A DNA stretch of 64,000 nucleotides from Varroa destructor (GCF_002443255.2 NW_019211454.1:6903440-6967439), one strand, 5' to 3'; counted from the stretch's first letter, positions 23,001 to 37,627 are shown. Translations and numbers: made by a program. The notes: generated by a model from the sequence alone, not told the origin.

Positions 23001-25164
23001 GCTGCCAGAATGTGAGCGCGTTCGCTGAGTTCGCTCGAACCATCGCCCGCCGTCGATTCCTATTTAGCCTTTCCTTAGCCTTCTTTCAGCTTGACGTGTT
23101 TCCCTATATTCAGTATCATTGTGGGGGCTGTTTTCATTCCTGGCTATTAGACCGCTACTGCTGCTATTCCCGCTGTGGCTGTACCCGAAGGACGGCTGTG
23201 TATACGTTTAATAAAAAAAAACTGTCATCCACTTCGTGTCCGTTTAGGCGGAACAATCGGCCGCGAAGACAAATCCTCTTTTCACCTTAACTCACTTGTT
23301 GAGTCAGCGGCGGCTGGACGAAGTCAAAAGATAGGCCCAACGGGTGGGCTCTAGGCTGCTCGCAGGGCTTCTACTGGTGGCGTCGCGTTATCGTAGTGCC
23401 GAAGGGCGCTGCTGTCTTTTCTTTTCTTTATTCGGTGTATGCGAGAGTGAGAGCAAAGGCGGGTGGGGCAGGAGACAATGAGGGGTAGTTAAGGTTGTAA
23501 ACAAATAGTCCCGCTAGTCTTCTCCCTATGTGAACAGAACAAATTTCCAGTTTTGCGTAGCCTGGAACTGCTTTTTTTCAAGCTCCTTTCCTTTAGCTGT
23601 GATCTCGTCCTACGTGGAGGCATCAACAGCAGCAATAGCGGTAGCCGCAGCATTTCGCCACTTTGAACACTAGTGAGTATAGCAGACGATCCGCTTTAGC
23701 ATGAGTCTTGGGACTTAGTCCTGCCTACCCGTTCCCTAGATTTAGAAATCGTCCTCCTTGTCGTTTCCGTTTTTATAGCAAGCGTTCACGAGTGAGTTCA
23801 ATCGGTGGACAGCTTCGGGGTTCGAGTCATCGAGCTCCCTTTGATTTTATCAGTGGAAGATTTGCGAGGGCAAGCTAAAAAAGAAGAGAAGGAAGACCTC
23901 TGGATATTCAGTGGCACCAGCACCAGTATTAGTCGTAGCAAAAGAAGCGCCGCGAGACGAATAGCAATGATCGGCAGTACTTTTCTGAAGCATCGGTGTT
24001 ATTTCCTTTCCCTTCGCCCCCTGGGGATCCTCGATCTAAACTGATAAACGGCGCTGTTCCCAGCATCACTGTCACCGCCGTGATTGCCCCTTTACATTCC
24101 CACTATGTCCTTCCCCAACAACCATTCACTCTCACGACATCTCTGTCCTTCATACGGCTTCTCCACCTACATCGGAGACCGATCTTCAAAATGATGAGTG
24201 AGGAACCGTGTCTGCGAGCCACTGACTGACTGACGACGTATGAACGTTAAGCACAACGAAGTGAAACGATGACTTCGTCACAGCAGTAGCAGCGGCAGCA
24301 GCAGGCAAACCCAAGCAAGAGAAGTGAGCAGTATTGCCTCGGCAACGATGGAAGGGAAAAAAATGTTTAATGTACATTTATTCTTAGTTAAATTTATGTT
24401 CTTCTATTGAGAGAAGTTGGATGAACTGGGCAGAGATGAAAAAGAAGTGCGAGACGGGAGCCTAGCCTATGAGCCTGATCCAGCCGGAAGAGGACATTGG
24501 TCTGGCGTCGCGATTACTGGCATAGAATGCTATTGCGGCCAGTTACCACCTTTTCCGTTTTGCGCCGCCGCTGCTGTTGCCACCGACCAAGCATCGCCGT
24601 TCAACGTTTACGTTCTCGCAAGCCATGAAGAAGACCCATGGCGGCAGCAACGGGCCGCTGGCGACGGCGGCACCACTTCAATTTCCTAATGGAGGATGTG
24701 AGCGTTAGAGCAAAGCATCCTTTGTTTCTTATCGACTCCTTGCTGTCGTTCGTTCGTTTGTAGCATAAGCGATTGGCGGAAAACAGCCGAGCCGACAAAA
24801 AAGATCCACGGGATCTCCTTTTCTACGCACTCTTTCCACCTCTGTCCTTTTAGTTCTCACGACAAATCGGCGACGACGATTGGCAAACGTGGAACCGCCA
24901 ATCTTGTAGTGGAAAAAGTGGAATTGGGTCTGACGATGAAAAGGGATAATGGCGGACGTGTGAGCGAAAAGGAAAGTTGAAGCAAAAGCCCCTTTCCTCC
25001 GCTCCACATGGAAAGAAAAAAAAAGAATGATAAAGGGCGAAAGCACACAAAAAGAATAAAAAACGGGAAATAGTTGAGATTCTGGTTGGAAGCCTGGCTG
25101 TCTCCATATCGTTTTCATTTATACCCCACACCCTTTTCGCTCTACTCGCCAAGAAAAGAAAGAG
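20001..25164. other. non-coding, no gene seen
   Basis: No protein-like frame. A short hairpin (CATGCGTTTTT, GAA loop) lies at 22567-22591. CAG-type triplets occur near 24285-24303. From about 24857 the plus strand is purine-rich, so the minus-strand frames there read as Phe/Leu/Ser-rich artefacts. A CAG|GTAAGA donor-like site on the minus strand at about 22445 has no convincing exon attached. Confidence 0.55.
22567..22591. repeat. 11-bp hairpin
   Basis: CATGCGTTTTT at 22567-22577 pairs perfectly with AAAAACGCATG at 22581-22591 across a 3-nt loop. On the plus strand the stem ends in A and not in a T run. Confidence 0.85.
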
Positions 25165-25179
25165 GACGACGACGACGAC
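25165..25179 (+). repeat. (GAC)5 triplet microsatellite
   Basis: Five perfect GAC units. On the minus strand it gives an artefactual run of valines in a long but meaningless frame. Confidence 0.85.
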
Positions 25180-28100
25180 AACGCTAAAAACGAAGCAACC
25201 AACCAAGGATACGATGATTATTTTTTAAATACGTTATCCTGAATGCTCGGTGTCCTTGCCAGTGGCCCCGCAACCACTCCGCCTCTTATTTGATGCCGAT
25301 TCTACCCGCGAGGGGGTTATGTCAATGGTATGAGCCCGATGGTTAGCGAGTAAGTTTAGGATAATTCCGAATGTAACTCGTTGGCCGTCGGGGTGAGTGT
25401 CGCAGTTGGCTAACCCATTGGTTTTCCGTCGCTTGAATTATCCGTGGGTCAATTGGCGGGTCGCATATCGATAAACTATGCAAAATCATTTCTCCTTTTC
25501 GTTTGCTCTTCTTTCGCACCATTGGCATTAGCACTTTGTTGGATTCAGCTGCCTACAGTCAACTTTATGTCTAAGAGTGTACGCCCCTTCCCATGTTTTT
25601 TCGGATTTACTGGCCCTAAGCTCGTCTCTTGGTCGCCCTTTTCAAATGTAGTCCTGCCTCGTATACGCTATAATTACTGATTGTCTATTCTTATCTCTAT
25701 AAACGTCGGCTGAGCGTAGGATCTGGTTCGATCGACCCCGGTACTTAGCTAGCAAGTGGGCCGAAATGGCGCTAGGCTGGTGATTAAATTACCTGGGTTT
25801 ATCCCAGGTATTATATATCTACTCTCTATAGAAAGCTCATCTGAGAACCATATCACTAGCTAATGGAACTCTCCACAGACTGCCTTTCGCTGGCCGTCAA
25901 TCACAACCACTCACTGATGCCTATCCTCTGTTACATTATTGACTCGTTTTACTAGGAAGGCGCTTAGCCAGGATGGACGCTTTTGCGTTGTCCTTATTAC
26001 TGTGGCATTTGGCATTACACGAGGTACTTGTAGCCAATACTTGCGTTATGCGTAGAGAATAAAACAGAACTTTAATCAATTCTTTTTCATTCAAGTCAAA
26101 CGTTTACGTGACGCTGCTGTTCCGAAACGTTGATTTTTTTAAGATACGTGAAAAAGCGATCACACAACGGAATATTACACTATTGTTTCAATTTTTTATA
26201 TCACCTTACACTCTGACCGAAGTGTCACGGACACAAACCCGAATACCTGTATCAGACTGTAAGACGGTAATTAGCTATATAATAGATCATCAAAAGCGCC
26301 ATGCTGAACTCGTAGTATGAGTAGACGAAGAAATGCAACGAGGCGTATTCTTAGTCACAGTAGCACTGAATAAAGTTCGAAGTTTTCTAAGCGGCCATTC
26401 TCGCGCTCTTTCGACTGATGAAGTCATGCTGTGCTTCCAGTCAGATTGATAGGTGGACCGATAATGAGTGCGATAACTTCTATCGATGCTGCTTTTTGTC
26501 GAAGAACACAAGCGCCGTTTTCGCCCTAAAGGCAGAAAAAATTGATTACATGAACAAGAAATATAGCAGTTTGTAAAGGAACTCTTTTGAGTACCTTTCG
26601 TGGAGTATAAGCTGACAGACATCAGTTTGGAAAATATTTAAGCAAAAAGTATATTTGAGCAAAAAGGTCTAATAAAAAATTATTTGTTACCTGGTGTTTA
26701 TTCGTACTCTCGATACGAGTGGATGGCCTGTATTATCGGTGTTGCTATATGTGCGCTTCATATTGATAGATGATTGTAGAAAGGCTATAATCGTTATTAA
26801 TCGCTTACCCTAAACGACCGAGAGCCCGCCCGTATTTGTTGTTCGAGAAGATTTTTCATCACCACATAGACTTAACCGACAGCAAAATAATAAAAGGAAG
26901 ACTAAAAAAATAAATGCATTTCGCCGCTATAGTTGCGACTACGTCAAGCTTCACTCCGCTAACCGACATGATCTTTCGAAGATACTATAGACCCTCATAA
27001 ATTTTTTCACTGTCGGTTCCTCGATTCCATGGCTCTTCATCCCTAAAGAGTCTCTTCGTTCCTAAGCGCAACCAGGGCCTCGTTCTGATCGTCGAGCGAG
27101 TAGCGACATCGCAAAAGGCACCTCGCTTCAAACAGAAGCTCATTATCAAGTTCCTTGCCGACGTGTCTAATTCCAGAATGGTCGACAATTCGAATTGCCG
27201 ACAAATATGTTTCACATCATTTTGCTCCGGCTGACCTTATCTGTACTCCCGCGACCCATCGGTAGGCCCGGGTTGCGTGCGCGTCGAAAGCAAAGACTCC
27301 GCCCACCCAGCCAAGGCAGCCTCGAGCCAGTTTTTACGGGATTTTCTGCGAACCCTTCGCGGTGCTGACAACCTCACGATACGAGAATAAAGGCGACAGA
27401 GAGAACGAGACGGAGAAAAGTTCGAAAGAAAGAACCGGGAGGAGCTCTAACTTAAAAATGAACCACGCCAAGCACCCGAAAGGTTCCCGCAGTTCTGGCA
27501 TCAGGCCCCGCTAGCTAGAGCCGAAGCAACCAGGGCAAGCGGCAAAGCGTGGGACAAATTTTATTTGTTTTACGGCAACTTCGCCTGCCATCGGGTGACA
27601 AGCGATCACTTGTCGACGAATTGCGGAGGACAATGGAAGTGAGTGATGATCGAAAGCGTAGCCACTGTGACGCTTAGCAAAATTTGAAGTGCTGCATCTG
27701 ACCATCCAACGATGCCTTTCTGTGTCTGCGTATGTCCTCTGTTGATCTGGTATGACTGTAAGTCTCTTAGTCGATATGTTTTGTACAGGCGTGTGTATGT
27801 GTGTGAATGTGGCTCTACATGTCGCATAACTGCCGTGTAAAAGCGGCATGCAAAGATCCAGCGACGCTTCCAAGACTTCCTCGCTACGCGTTACTCTGCC
27901 TGGTTCCTCTGACTTGGGACTTTTAGTAAGCAATGAAAAGAAAAGTTAGTTGAAAGCTCAGCTCTGCTTTGAGGGAGACGGTGATGACACAATTAGCTGT
28001 TAAAGGCTGTCGTCCGATACGCAAAAATACGAGCACCAAAACGCTTCGGATGAGTATTTCTCCGTCTGATCAAAACAGCGATCATCAGGTAGGTGCTTAA

Positions 28101-31100
28101 ATAAAAAAAAAAAAGCATAGGGTAAATTTATTTAACATTTTGATCGCTTAGATCGCGTTGCCAAACCCGCCCCTAAAGCAAATGCAGCAAGAGTGAGCGG
28201 CTGGCCGGTTCTGACCTCAACTACGGCTTTGAGCAACGCCATACCGATTGACGCATTTAAACGAATCCGACCCAATACGCAAACCTACAATCGCCAGCAC
28301 TACTCGAGTCTAAGTAAATGGCATTAGTAGTAGCCGCGGGCCGGCGAACATATCCGGTAATACAGCAGATACGACAGAGATAGCGGCAGAATAGAGACAG
28401 AGTTCCTGCCGGTTCGCTCAGCGTTTGTTAGCACAGATTTGGCGTGATAGCCGTACGACTGGTGTCTTCTTTGTTTAAAAATGAAAGCTTTGTGGAAAAG
28501 GTGAGAATCGCACGAGGGGTGGCCATATTTCGTTGCTGGCTCCTTTGTTTGGCCACTAAATTAAACCGAAATACTGACTACGGAGCGACTTCGGCGTCAC
28601 CAACTGGACGTTAGACAGCCGGTCGGCCGTGCCTAAGATCCAGTTTTTCCAGAGGCGCCTTAAGTTTAATTTGCTCTAACGAAAGCGGTTCATCATCTTT
28701 TATTACGTTGGCCACACCCAGTTTGGCCGGGATAGTTTTAGCAAGAGAAAAAGCGACGGGAACATAATGGAAAGAAAATAAAAAAGAGACGAAAATAGCG
28801 CATAATGCTATGCTCTTGAGGAGAATGTAGGAGTGCCCTTAAAAGCATAAGAGCCGCTTGCTAGTATTATTTCGGTCGTTGAAGCAAACAGCGGTAGCCA
28901 CGAACGGGGAAGCTGGATAAGGGTTTGGCAGGCCATCAAAATTGGCCATCCTTACAAAATTAATCCGGTCGGTGACGTTCGTTATTACTAATTATAGTGG
29001 CAATAGTAGTACATGGCGCATGCTAATGTGGATAACGAAGAGTATAACAGACTCGTCCGGTCTGAGCAGCATTTCGTGAATTTTCGCAACATCGTTGATT
29101 TAAATAAGAGAATGTATTCGCGGTACAAGCGTCTGTAACAGGCAGAAACACGTGCGTGGGCTTCGCTTATACTACCGAGCAGCCAATGCTGAGAGAGCTG
29201 CTAACGTCGCACATACACATACGAGAACACAAATATGAACGAACGGCTTATGAAATAGAAAGCGCTGAGCAAGCATTGCTGGATGGTTCTTACCCTAAAC
29301 AGCCCACTATAGCCTACAGGCTATGCTGCTGTATGTCTTAGTACTAGGAACAGCAGCACCAAACAGGGCAACGGTTTACTGAGTGGAACATGTCGAGCAA
29401 TATACGCTGCAGTTATTGCAGGGCCATGCCGTCAACTGCCTGTTATATCGGCAGGGTGGAGGATGCGGGAAGTGCTACAGTGTCCAAAGTATAGAGCAGT
29501 CTCGTGGAAAACTCTCAGGCGAACTCTGCCACAGCTAGTTAACTAGAGCCAGCCCGTAGATGAAACGATAGTGCTTATGTACTGCATATCCGGCAAAAGG
29601 TAATTTGTCCACAGAAATGTAACGTTTTCCGTCGAAATAAGTCGAAATCGTATAGGAAATCGGAAAACACTACTCCACCAGACAAACATGCGTACACCTC
29701 CTAAAGCCTAAATACAGTAGATAGATGGTCCCTACCCTATAGGATTAGGTTGGCCGGATTTACATATGAGTCATACGATGCTACACTGCTTCGACAGAAT
29801 GGCTAAGGTCATCTGAAAGATTTCTGCGTCGGTGAGCCGCAGGTTGGCAGACACTACTGTGCTCTTAATATGTACAAGCGGTTCCTACACGCCGCCGTTC
29901 AATATAATCATTCAAGTATTTCCCACATTGAGCAGTTAACGACTGATTCCCTTCGTTCAAAGGCTTATAACTGTAGCAGCAAGTTTTGCTAAAAACTCAT
30001 GCTTATTAAGATATTACCACAAGATGTAAAGGGACAGCTGCTAATATGTCCTCCACATAGCGACTATCAACGTCATTTACAACAATGGCACTACAGGAAA
30101 AATAAGACGATTTTTTATATTCAGTAGGAGAATAGAATAGGTTTTTTCATCGTTGAAGTATGCTTTACCATAACTAAGTCTGTAGAAACAAGGAGCAATT
30201 TTGCAAATGAAGCCATATAGGGATGCTGCTGCATAGAGAGCGAAGGGTCGACTGAAACATGCCATGAAACATTTGAAAAGGATTACAAGCCAGTAGCTAA
30301 TGAATATACCAACCTGATAGGGCTATGATTAGCTGTGCAGTGGAGGAATTCGCTTTATTCAATTGATTGGTATTAGAAAATTGTAAAACGTACTTGATTT
30401 CCTCGCAAAAACATTTGCCCAGATAAAAACGGACGATCGTGGATATAGGACTCTGTTCGTAGGCTTGAGACCCGTGGGCATTGGAAGCTATTTCTCGCTA
30501 GTGACGCTGGGCGTAGACGGTAAAGTCTACACTGCTTTGTGCAGTTCGTACGGCGTCTACATCTTCAGTAATTTTCATTCCATTCTTAGCTGGACCATCG
30601 CAGAGGTGTCCTTCTCGTGTATTGGTGTTCTCCTCCATTATATAAAGTAATATGCCCGTCAACAATCCGTTGAAACAACATACACTGGCTTCGTGTTTGT
30701 CAGTGTGAATGTGTATGTCTTTAGGGTCGAAATATACCAGCTAACTAAGGCTATCAATAACCAGGGGACTAAAACTAAAACGTCCATTATGGGTTGTAAA
30801 GGTCTGCTTCCGTACACGGAACATCTGTGAAGACCCTTCGGATTAGGATCGGGCTTCTTACTAGTAGACACATGTAGAGCGAACGGATTTACACTCACAA
30901 CTTGTGAGTGTTCGTCCATTCGAAATATCCATAGTTCATCTGAAATTAATGAATGCCATCAAATATTCCAGTTTACTATAGCGCTGTTACACCAGTGAAA
31001 TTGAATCTGACCGTGGAGCGAGCAGGACACAAACCGCTAAAGCCTAGAGAATGACTCAACTACTTATCTTCAGAGATTCTGAAATAGCGAATGTAGAAAT

Positions 31101-33436
31101 CGGGCATTCACAACTGCCACCTGCGACACTTCGTTCTACTGTCCCCGGAATCAGTCTTCGATGCGGTCGAAATGGAGCAGATGCCTCTCTGAGTCTATGA
31201 TCACTACGCCCGGTTAGCCCGTCGGCCGGGCATGATCTTTAAAAGCTTTTGAATAGTGCATAGAGTGAGAAGAAGACAATCGTTTTAATGTAGTGCATCC
31301 CTGAGTAAACAAACTCGTAGAACTGACGGCTTACTCACACACACCTCTAAAATCTCGAAGCAACAGATTCAACGGGAGCAGTTAAGGCCAGTAACGGTAT
31401 GGCGGAAGCGGCACCGGGAGTATTGGAAAACGGGGCAATAGCATAATCTTAACTAACCACATAGTGAATAGGCCTTTTGGACTGCGCGGATCCGCAGCGA
31501 TTTCTTTGGCTGCTATTGGAGTAACGCGTTAAGAGTGTTATCTCGAAAAGGGTTAGTAGCCACACGCCATTGTTCTGACTATGCAATAGTCTTTGGCAAG
31601 GCAGAAATATACCGACTACTGATCACCACTGTGGAATGAGGGAAAAACACAGCATGAAATGATTATTGCAAGCGTAGGCTCGCAAACAACGATGGCATAA
31701 GGCTGCCGTGAAGTGGCATAGAGGTACCTTCGAAACGTAGGAGCAACTGTTACAGCATACGCCCATTTTGACCAAATTGGCGCGTCACCTTTCCTCATCG
31801 TTATGTTCGCTTTTGTTTCTGAAAGAAACTGACTGGACAATCCGAAAATATCCTTCACATGAGCCAATACCGAAAATTTTTGATATAATGATATAAAAGT
31901 TAATTATAGTGCAGCTCTTCCTGTATCGCTCATTGTACTTTCTAGAGCTATTTGTTCATTATTCATTTATTACTTCCTACTAAATTTCTAGAGTTCATAA
32001 CGTAGAAGGTGTTCCATTTCTCGATGAGCTTATAACGGCCTTTACGGCGTTAACGGGTCATTAGACGAGGGGCCTCTATATAAACCTTCTGAAACCGTTC
32101 ATCGTTATTATCCTGTACTCCACACTCGCTTATAAATTCCCTTTCTCTAGGATGAGTAATGCTTTTTTCCCAAAATATCTACCACATTTAAGTCTCAACT
32201 TTTCATCAATCGTATGAGTTCAAGGATCTATATCCGAAACAAACCGCATCGTCTTTCTTGTACATGCGCAAAAATAATAACACAGTTATTGTTCATATCA
32301 TAGGACCTTTGGCTAGTTCAGCAAGCGATAATCTTCGAAGCGTTGGGCGTAATGCGATTTGACTTTAGAGACATAGAAAACAGTCTTTTCTTTCTTTTAG
32401 AAAAATATCATTGCGTCAACAGTTGTTGGCCGCTGTACGAATTCTGACTTGGTCCAGTGTATGCGTGTATAAATACACCATTCACGCGGTCATGGCCTAA
32501 CAGCGATCTAATCTTCCGGGCCGAACAAAATCCCCTAGCGGGTGCTAGCCGCGTAGGTTTGAGGTAGGACTAGTTAGATTTTCCGCTTATCGTAGTCGGT
32601 AGAGGGGTAATCAAACATGGGGTTGCCACCGAACTCCACAAAATGGGAGCGAGCGGCTTATATGAGAATAAGCAAAAATTGCAACCCCAATAAAAACGCA
32701 GTTAGTTAAAGGAGCCGACCAGCCGAAAGATGCTTGCTTTCAGTAGAGCGGTACATTCCCCGATTATAATTGCCCCATCCCGTCCGTCCTACAATGGCTT
32801 GAAGTCTTCTGAAGCTTCTTACAGATAGATGATGCTTATTTAGCACGCCCGAAAGAGGGCGAGGCTAATACTGTTCTTGTTGCTGGGACTGCCACGTTAT
32901 GGCTGCGTGGTCTTGAGTAAGGTGCGGCAAATCGTATAATCGTGGAAAAGCGTGCACAGCTGTAGCGGTGGTCGCAGCGGTTGCTTGTATTCTACAGCCA
33001 AGTTATAAGGGGGGCAGAGTTAGCCAACTGGTCGAGACCGTAGTAGGTTTCATGTACCTGAGCCTCTTTGGCCTCAATTTTGCGGCCGGATCAATGGATG
33101 AAACCCTGCCGTCGCTGTTTTTTTCGACTGGCCACCAAACTGCTGGCGTTTAAGTTGTGTGACCGTAAAGTTTCACCGGACAGCCGTTTCCCGTCCAACT
33201 CCATCCTGTCCCTTCGGGGCCTTTTGCTATATTTCCTATTCACGAAAGGAGACCGCTACTGACAACCTCAACAGCTTCCGGGCACTGCTGGAGCAGCAGA
33301 AGTATACATCGTCTATCCCACTAAATCTATCATCTCAAACATTTGGCGGGCAATGAGCTCACATTGAAATTACCGTTTCCTGCCTCTACTTTGCTTAAAG
33401 TTATTAAAGACAAAATCTTAACTCTTTTATTTTCCT
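25180..33436. other. non-coding, no gene seen
   Basis: Over 8 kb with only short frames. I see a small hairpin (TACCTGGG/CCCAGGTA) near 25792-25812, GT-rich sequence near 27785-27810, and a 12-A run near 28100. TTAGGTTGG at about 29747 resembles a mariner terminus but has no element beside it. Nothing coding is recognisable. Confidence 0.6.
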
Positions 33437-33487
33437 TATAAATGGATAGTATATATACGCTGCACGTATATATACTATCCATTTATA
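33437..33487. repeat. perfect 23-bp palindrome, 5-nt loop
   Basis: The left arm 33437-33459 begins TATAAATGGATAG and ends TATACG. It is exactly complementary to 33465-33487, with CTGCA as spacer. The arms contain no mismatch. In single-stranded DNA or RNA this would fold into an almost loopless hairpin, and in duplex DNA it could extrude a cruciform. No coding sequence or known element surrounds it. Confidence 0.97.
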
Positions 33488-36400
33488 TCCAGACACACAG
33501 AGGAGACGAGAGTTTGCAAGGCGCTAGGTGCGTGCTTAATTTAGATAGAAAATTGAACAATCTTAAAATCTGAATTATGCACGTCTACGATATCTTCCGT
33601 GTTGAGTAAATACGTATTATTTTTTTATTGTCATTATTATTGTAGCAAGATATTGCCAAAATTCGATTTTGTGCGCCAGTGACAGCGTACTATTACAACT
33701 CCGTGTTTTCGTCGATAATCAGTTTACATGGGGTAAAAAGGTCCCTCTTTGAAGTACAAACCCCTTTAGTCCAAAAATATAGAACTTCTGCTGACAATAG
33801 AACCTGCCGGTGTGTCAACAAGCTTAAATTGCTCTTCTATTAAGCCTTGCTCTGTTAATGCTTCGTAATCAAGTCACTGGATTGACTGCTATACGCATCT
33901 TTGGATCCCTCGAACTAACGAGAGGGCCGATGTCTTTGCGCTGCAACCGTTTAACGAGCAGGATATTGGAACAAATTTCATTGTACGAATAAGAAGTGTT
34001 TCATGAAAGGGCAGTAGAAAATGTTATATTTTCCTAAGTAAATGTTGTGCGGCCATAAACCGAGTTATTTCAATGTCGGAAAGAAAAGGCCTTCCCCGCT
34101 CATACTCAACCTTCTGCAAATTGAAGACGTAAAATTACTCACTGGCTGGAAGTAACATAACGCACATAATCTCTGCTGGAAAGGACAAAAAGTATTGTTC
34201 TACGCTTATTATACTGCAGACTATTTAGAATGAAATATCCACGCGACCTTTAAGTCTTGTTAGTGCAAGTCTTTCCAATAAGTAGGGCGCCTTTACTACT
34301 GAATATTTAGGCCTGGGCAAGAAGCTGTGCTAGACCCAACTGGCCAGTGAAAGAAACACTGACTGTTTTTCTGAGGAGAAAAAAAGATGAGCTTTACACT
34401 TGGTTCTTGTGGTTGGAAAAAATTAATGAGAGGTTCCACCCATATTACGCTTGCGAAGTTATACAAATTTCTACGTTATAAGGCGTTGCGCATAAATCCA
34501 CAATGAAGGATGGTATCCTCCATCCATTTAAGTATCGTCCTTAGGCCTGGGATCTCGGCACGTCTATTACGAAAACTATGCACCCAGCAACTCGGTACGA
34601 GTTCCTTCTACATACAGTTCATCCCCCTCAACCCACCTTCGCCCGGCCGACCCACTAATGAGACAGACTTTAGAAGCGCTCTGTATTCCAGAAAGTTATT
34701 CGGTATCCACTAGAAGTTCTATATACGTAAGAAAAACGCTGGGTGTTTTAGCCCCTGGTGGGGCAGCTGTGATACCCTCTAACAAGAGTACCGTTATCCA
34801 TAGGCTACGTTCATTTCTTGCCCCGAGAGCTATTTCGACATTCAGGCTGTTTGAAAAATAGCAGTCTTCAAAACGAGAACTAGAATAGTTCCTCTTTCTA
34901 CATCGTACGGTAAGTCCACCCCGTCCAGTCACCTCACCACTAGCAGAAGGGTGATGACTTGTGAATAGCACAAAATGATAAAGATATGCTGATTCTGTCT
35001 CGGTGGAAGCGTCATAACACTAAGCCAATCTAATTTATTGTCAATTTTGTTTATGCTTCTAGTGGGAATTCAAGGGAAGGTAGATCGAAACGAACGGTAA
35101 GCTGTTGAGAACAAAGCTAAGGCTCTCAGACGTTTAGTCGCAATACGAATAGCTATAATAATAACAGATAATAAGGGTTAGCCCTTAACAAATATATATA
35201 TATAGATTTAAAATAATGAACTATACACGACTTTGAATAGTATACGCATCAGATAGAATATCAAACAAATATAGCGTTGGCGTTGTTAACGAGTGGCTGC
35301 CGTGAACTGCCGTTCGTATACAGAGTTTCTTTTTAGCGTTAGTATAAATTTATGGATTACGCTCGAAGTACACTTGATAGCATGAGATCCTTTAAGGTCA
35401 TTTTGAAAAATGGCGCGTATTCGATGACTATCGTGGGTGCCGTAAATGAGGTCACCCTTTTGACAGCCAGCAAGTTAACATAACCGGCCACAGTTACGAC
35501 TTCTGTTCAGTCAGACGAAGTAAAAACGTATCAGACATAGATTGCACTAGGATCCACTTAACAAGTAACTCTTCCTAAAGGTAGGTTAGATGGAGAAGTG
35601 GTAAGAGTGTCATGTAAAATTTGATGCTATATCACTCTGTGACATACCTTCGCAGTGGAACCTGAATATTTCCCCGATACATCGTAGGCGGGTAATCAAT
35701 CCTTTCAGAACCGACAAGTGTCCCATTTATTTCTATTATGAGCTATAGTTTTGATAACGTGGTTTTAAAGAGATGGACACTAACGAATGTCCCAGCTCTT
35801 GGCTGTTAACCATTGTCAGATAAAATCTGAGCTCGACTATGTGATGCATTTCAAAGCGGAAACACCTTGAGATCCACTGACCCATTGGTTAGGCAGTTCC
35901 CTGCGTTATATTAACTATATACCTTTGTAATTGTTTTTATCCATTTATCCAATTGAACTACCTATATCAATTGTGCAAGAGATGTGGTCAGCAAATATTT
36001 CCGCAATTCTAACGACATCACTCCAGAAGATATGATATTGCATACAAACCCATATGGCGGTACTCAAGGTTGGACTACCTGGGCAACTATCAGTATAATT
36101 AATTAATCAGTATAGTTAATAATAATAAAATTCGAACAATTGCTATGTTGCACTATTTGTATCGCGCACGTATTCAATAGTATACATGTATTTTAATAGA
36201 AATATATGTTTTTTTTGTACAATATATACTTTTGAAATTCTGAGCATTCCGTTCACGATTGCAGTACGAGAAGCTCAAGCGGACTCGAATAGGTTTATAT
36301 GAACAAAACGGAACCCTTTAGTGTCATGTAACTCCAAAAAGCAGCCTATTCCACTTCCAATAATAAAGGAATCGTGCTGCTAAGGGTAGTTGAGATATGC

Positions 36401-37620
36401 AGTTACCCCGAATACTATACATATCGGATTTCCTTTCCCCTGTAGGAAGTAGAGAAATACTGGAAGACAGGCAATTACATCAACATACCCTCCGGACAGA
36501 AGAGAGCCTGCGAAGCATCAGACGAAGAGGTATAGGCAAAAGGGCGGTTTTGTATAAACACTGGAAAGGACAGTATATCGGGAAGGACATATTTAAGCTA
36601 GTCCTTCTTATCCGGTCGATTGACGTCTGGTCATGCACAATATTTAGTTTAAGCATTCATAGATATATCGATCTGACGCGTCTCCGTCCGGTGACGAAGT
36701 GCTTGTCTAGTCAAAGAGTTATAACAGGACTTAGCAGGTTATTGTTGTTAGATATAGATTCAGAAGCACAAGAAAAAAATCACTCGGTTGTTCTGGCCTT
36801 ATCGCAAAAGCCGAGACTGGCTTGTGCCACAATACTTCTAAGAAGCCAATAATTTCTTGTCTGTAGTGCCCTAGGGATTAACTCTATTTAGCCAATTCCA
36901 TTATGTTAAATATAGTAAAATGAGAAGGTTTTGCAAGTTACCATTATGAGAAATCATCGAGCGCCGGCTCAATTGATCAGTCGGATTTAACTTACAGTCT
37001 CAGACTTATGGTATAGAGTTGGGAAGCATTTATTCAAATTCACTGTAGTTACGACGCTGTCATTTTCTGTTCCATTTTTTGCTTTCCAACATTCTATGTT
37101 TGCCATCGCAGCGTTGCTTGGAGTCTGAAGTGCACGCTATAGAAAAACGGTTATGGTAATATAGCATTTTTACCACTCTCTATAGTTCTGAAGTATGAAA
37201 ACGTTAACGAAATACAAGCTCTTTATTCTGGGCTAACTCGTGACTCGAAGTCTCTGCTTAGCACGGGAAACAGTAAAAAAAAAATGCTCAATAGTGTTAA
37301 TCGTGGAAAGTTACAGTACGTTTTGCGAACTAATTGCGTGACATTGCCAAATCAAGTGAACTTTACGTTTCATGATTATCCCTCTCTCGAGATGTCTTAA
37401 CTATCTGATTTTTCAAAAATAATGTAACGATGAGACCCGATTAACAATTGCCGCTGCTACATTTTTGTGGTAGAACACCACCGTCCACTTAAATAAGTGT
37501 ACGTTCTTTAATTCAACAACACATCGGTTCGTGCCAACATATGCACGTATGTAAAAACAAGCTGAAACAGGTCACAGTAGCTCAGTATATGTAAAACTCT
37601 TTTACATAATTAACAAAAAA
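33488..37620. other. non-coding, no gene seen
   Basis: Largely AT-rich. Contains an AT dinucleotide run at 35192-35204 and a 15-mer repeated with one change at 36089-36103 and 36106-36120. A 151-codon plus-strand frame at 36397-36852 has no recognisable domain and no supporting signals; I regard it as chance. Confidence 0.55.
36089..36120 (+). repeat. 15-bp imperfect tandem duplication
   Basis: ATCAGTATAATTAAT is followed two bases later by ATCAGTATAGTTAAT, 14 of 15 identical, period 17. It lies in AT-rich DNA and looks like replication slippage. Confidence 0.8.
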
Positions 37621-37627
37621 ATGTTAA

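Noticed and set aside
23800..23840. GGGGTTCGAGTC resembling a tRNA T-arm
   Set aside because: Only four of five stem pairs form and no D-arm or acceptor stem can be built around it.
24850..25206. Minus-strand frame with a run of valines resembling a membrane segment
   Set aside because: The valines come from the (GAC)5 repeat and the hydrophobic remainder from a purine tract read in complement.
29747..29765. TTAGGTTGGCC resembling a mariner terminal repeat
   Set aside because: A 9-11-mer match is expected about once by chance, and no transposase trace or opposite terminus lies nearby.
36397..36852. 151-codon plus-strand open frame
   Set aside because: No motif or supporting signal; amino-acid string does not resemble any family I know.
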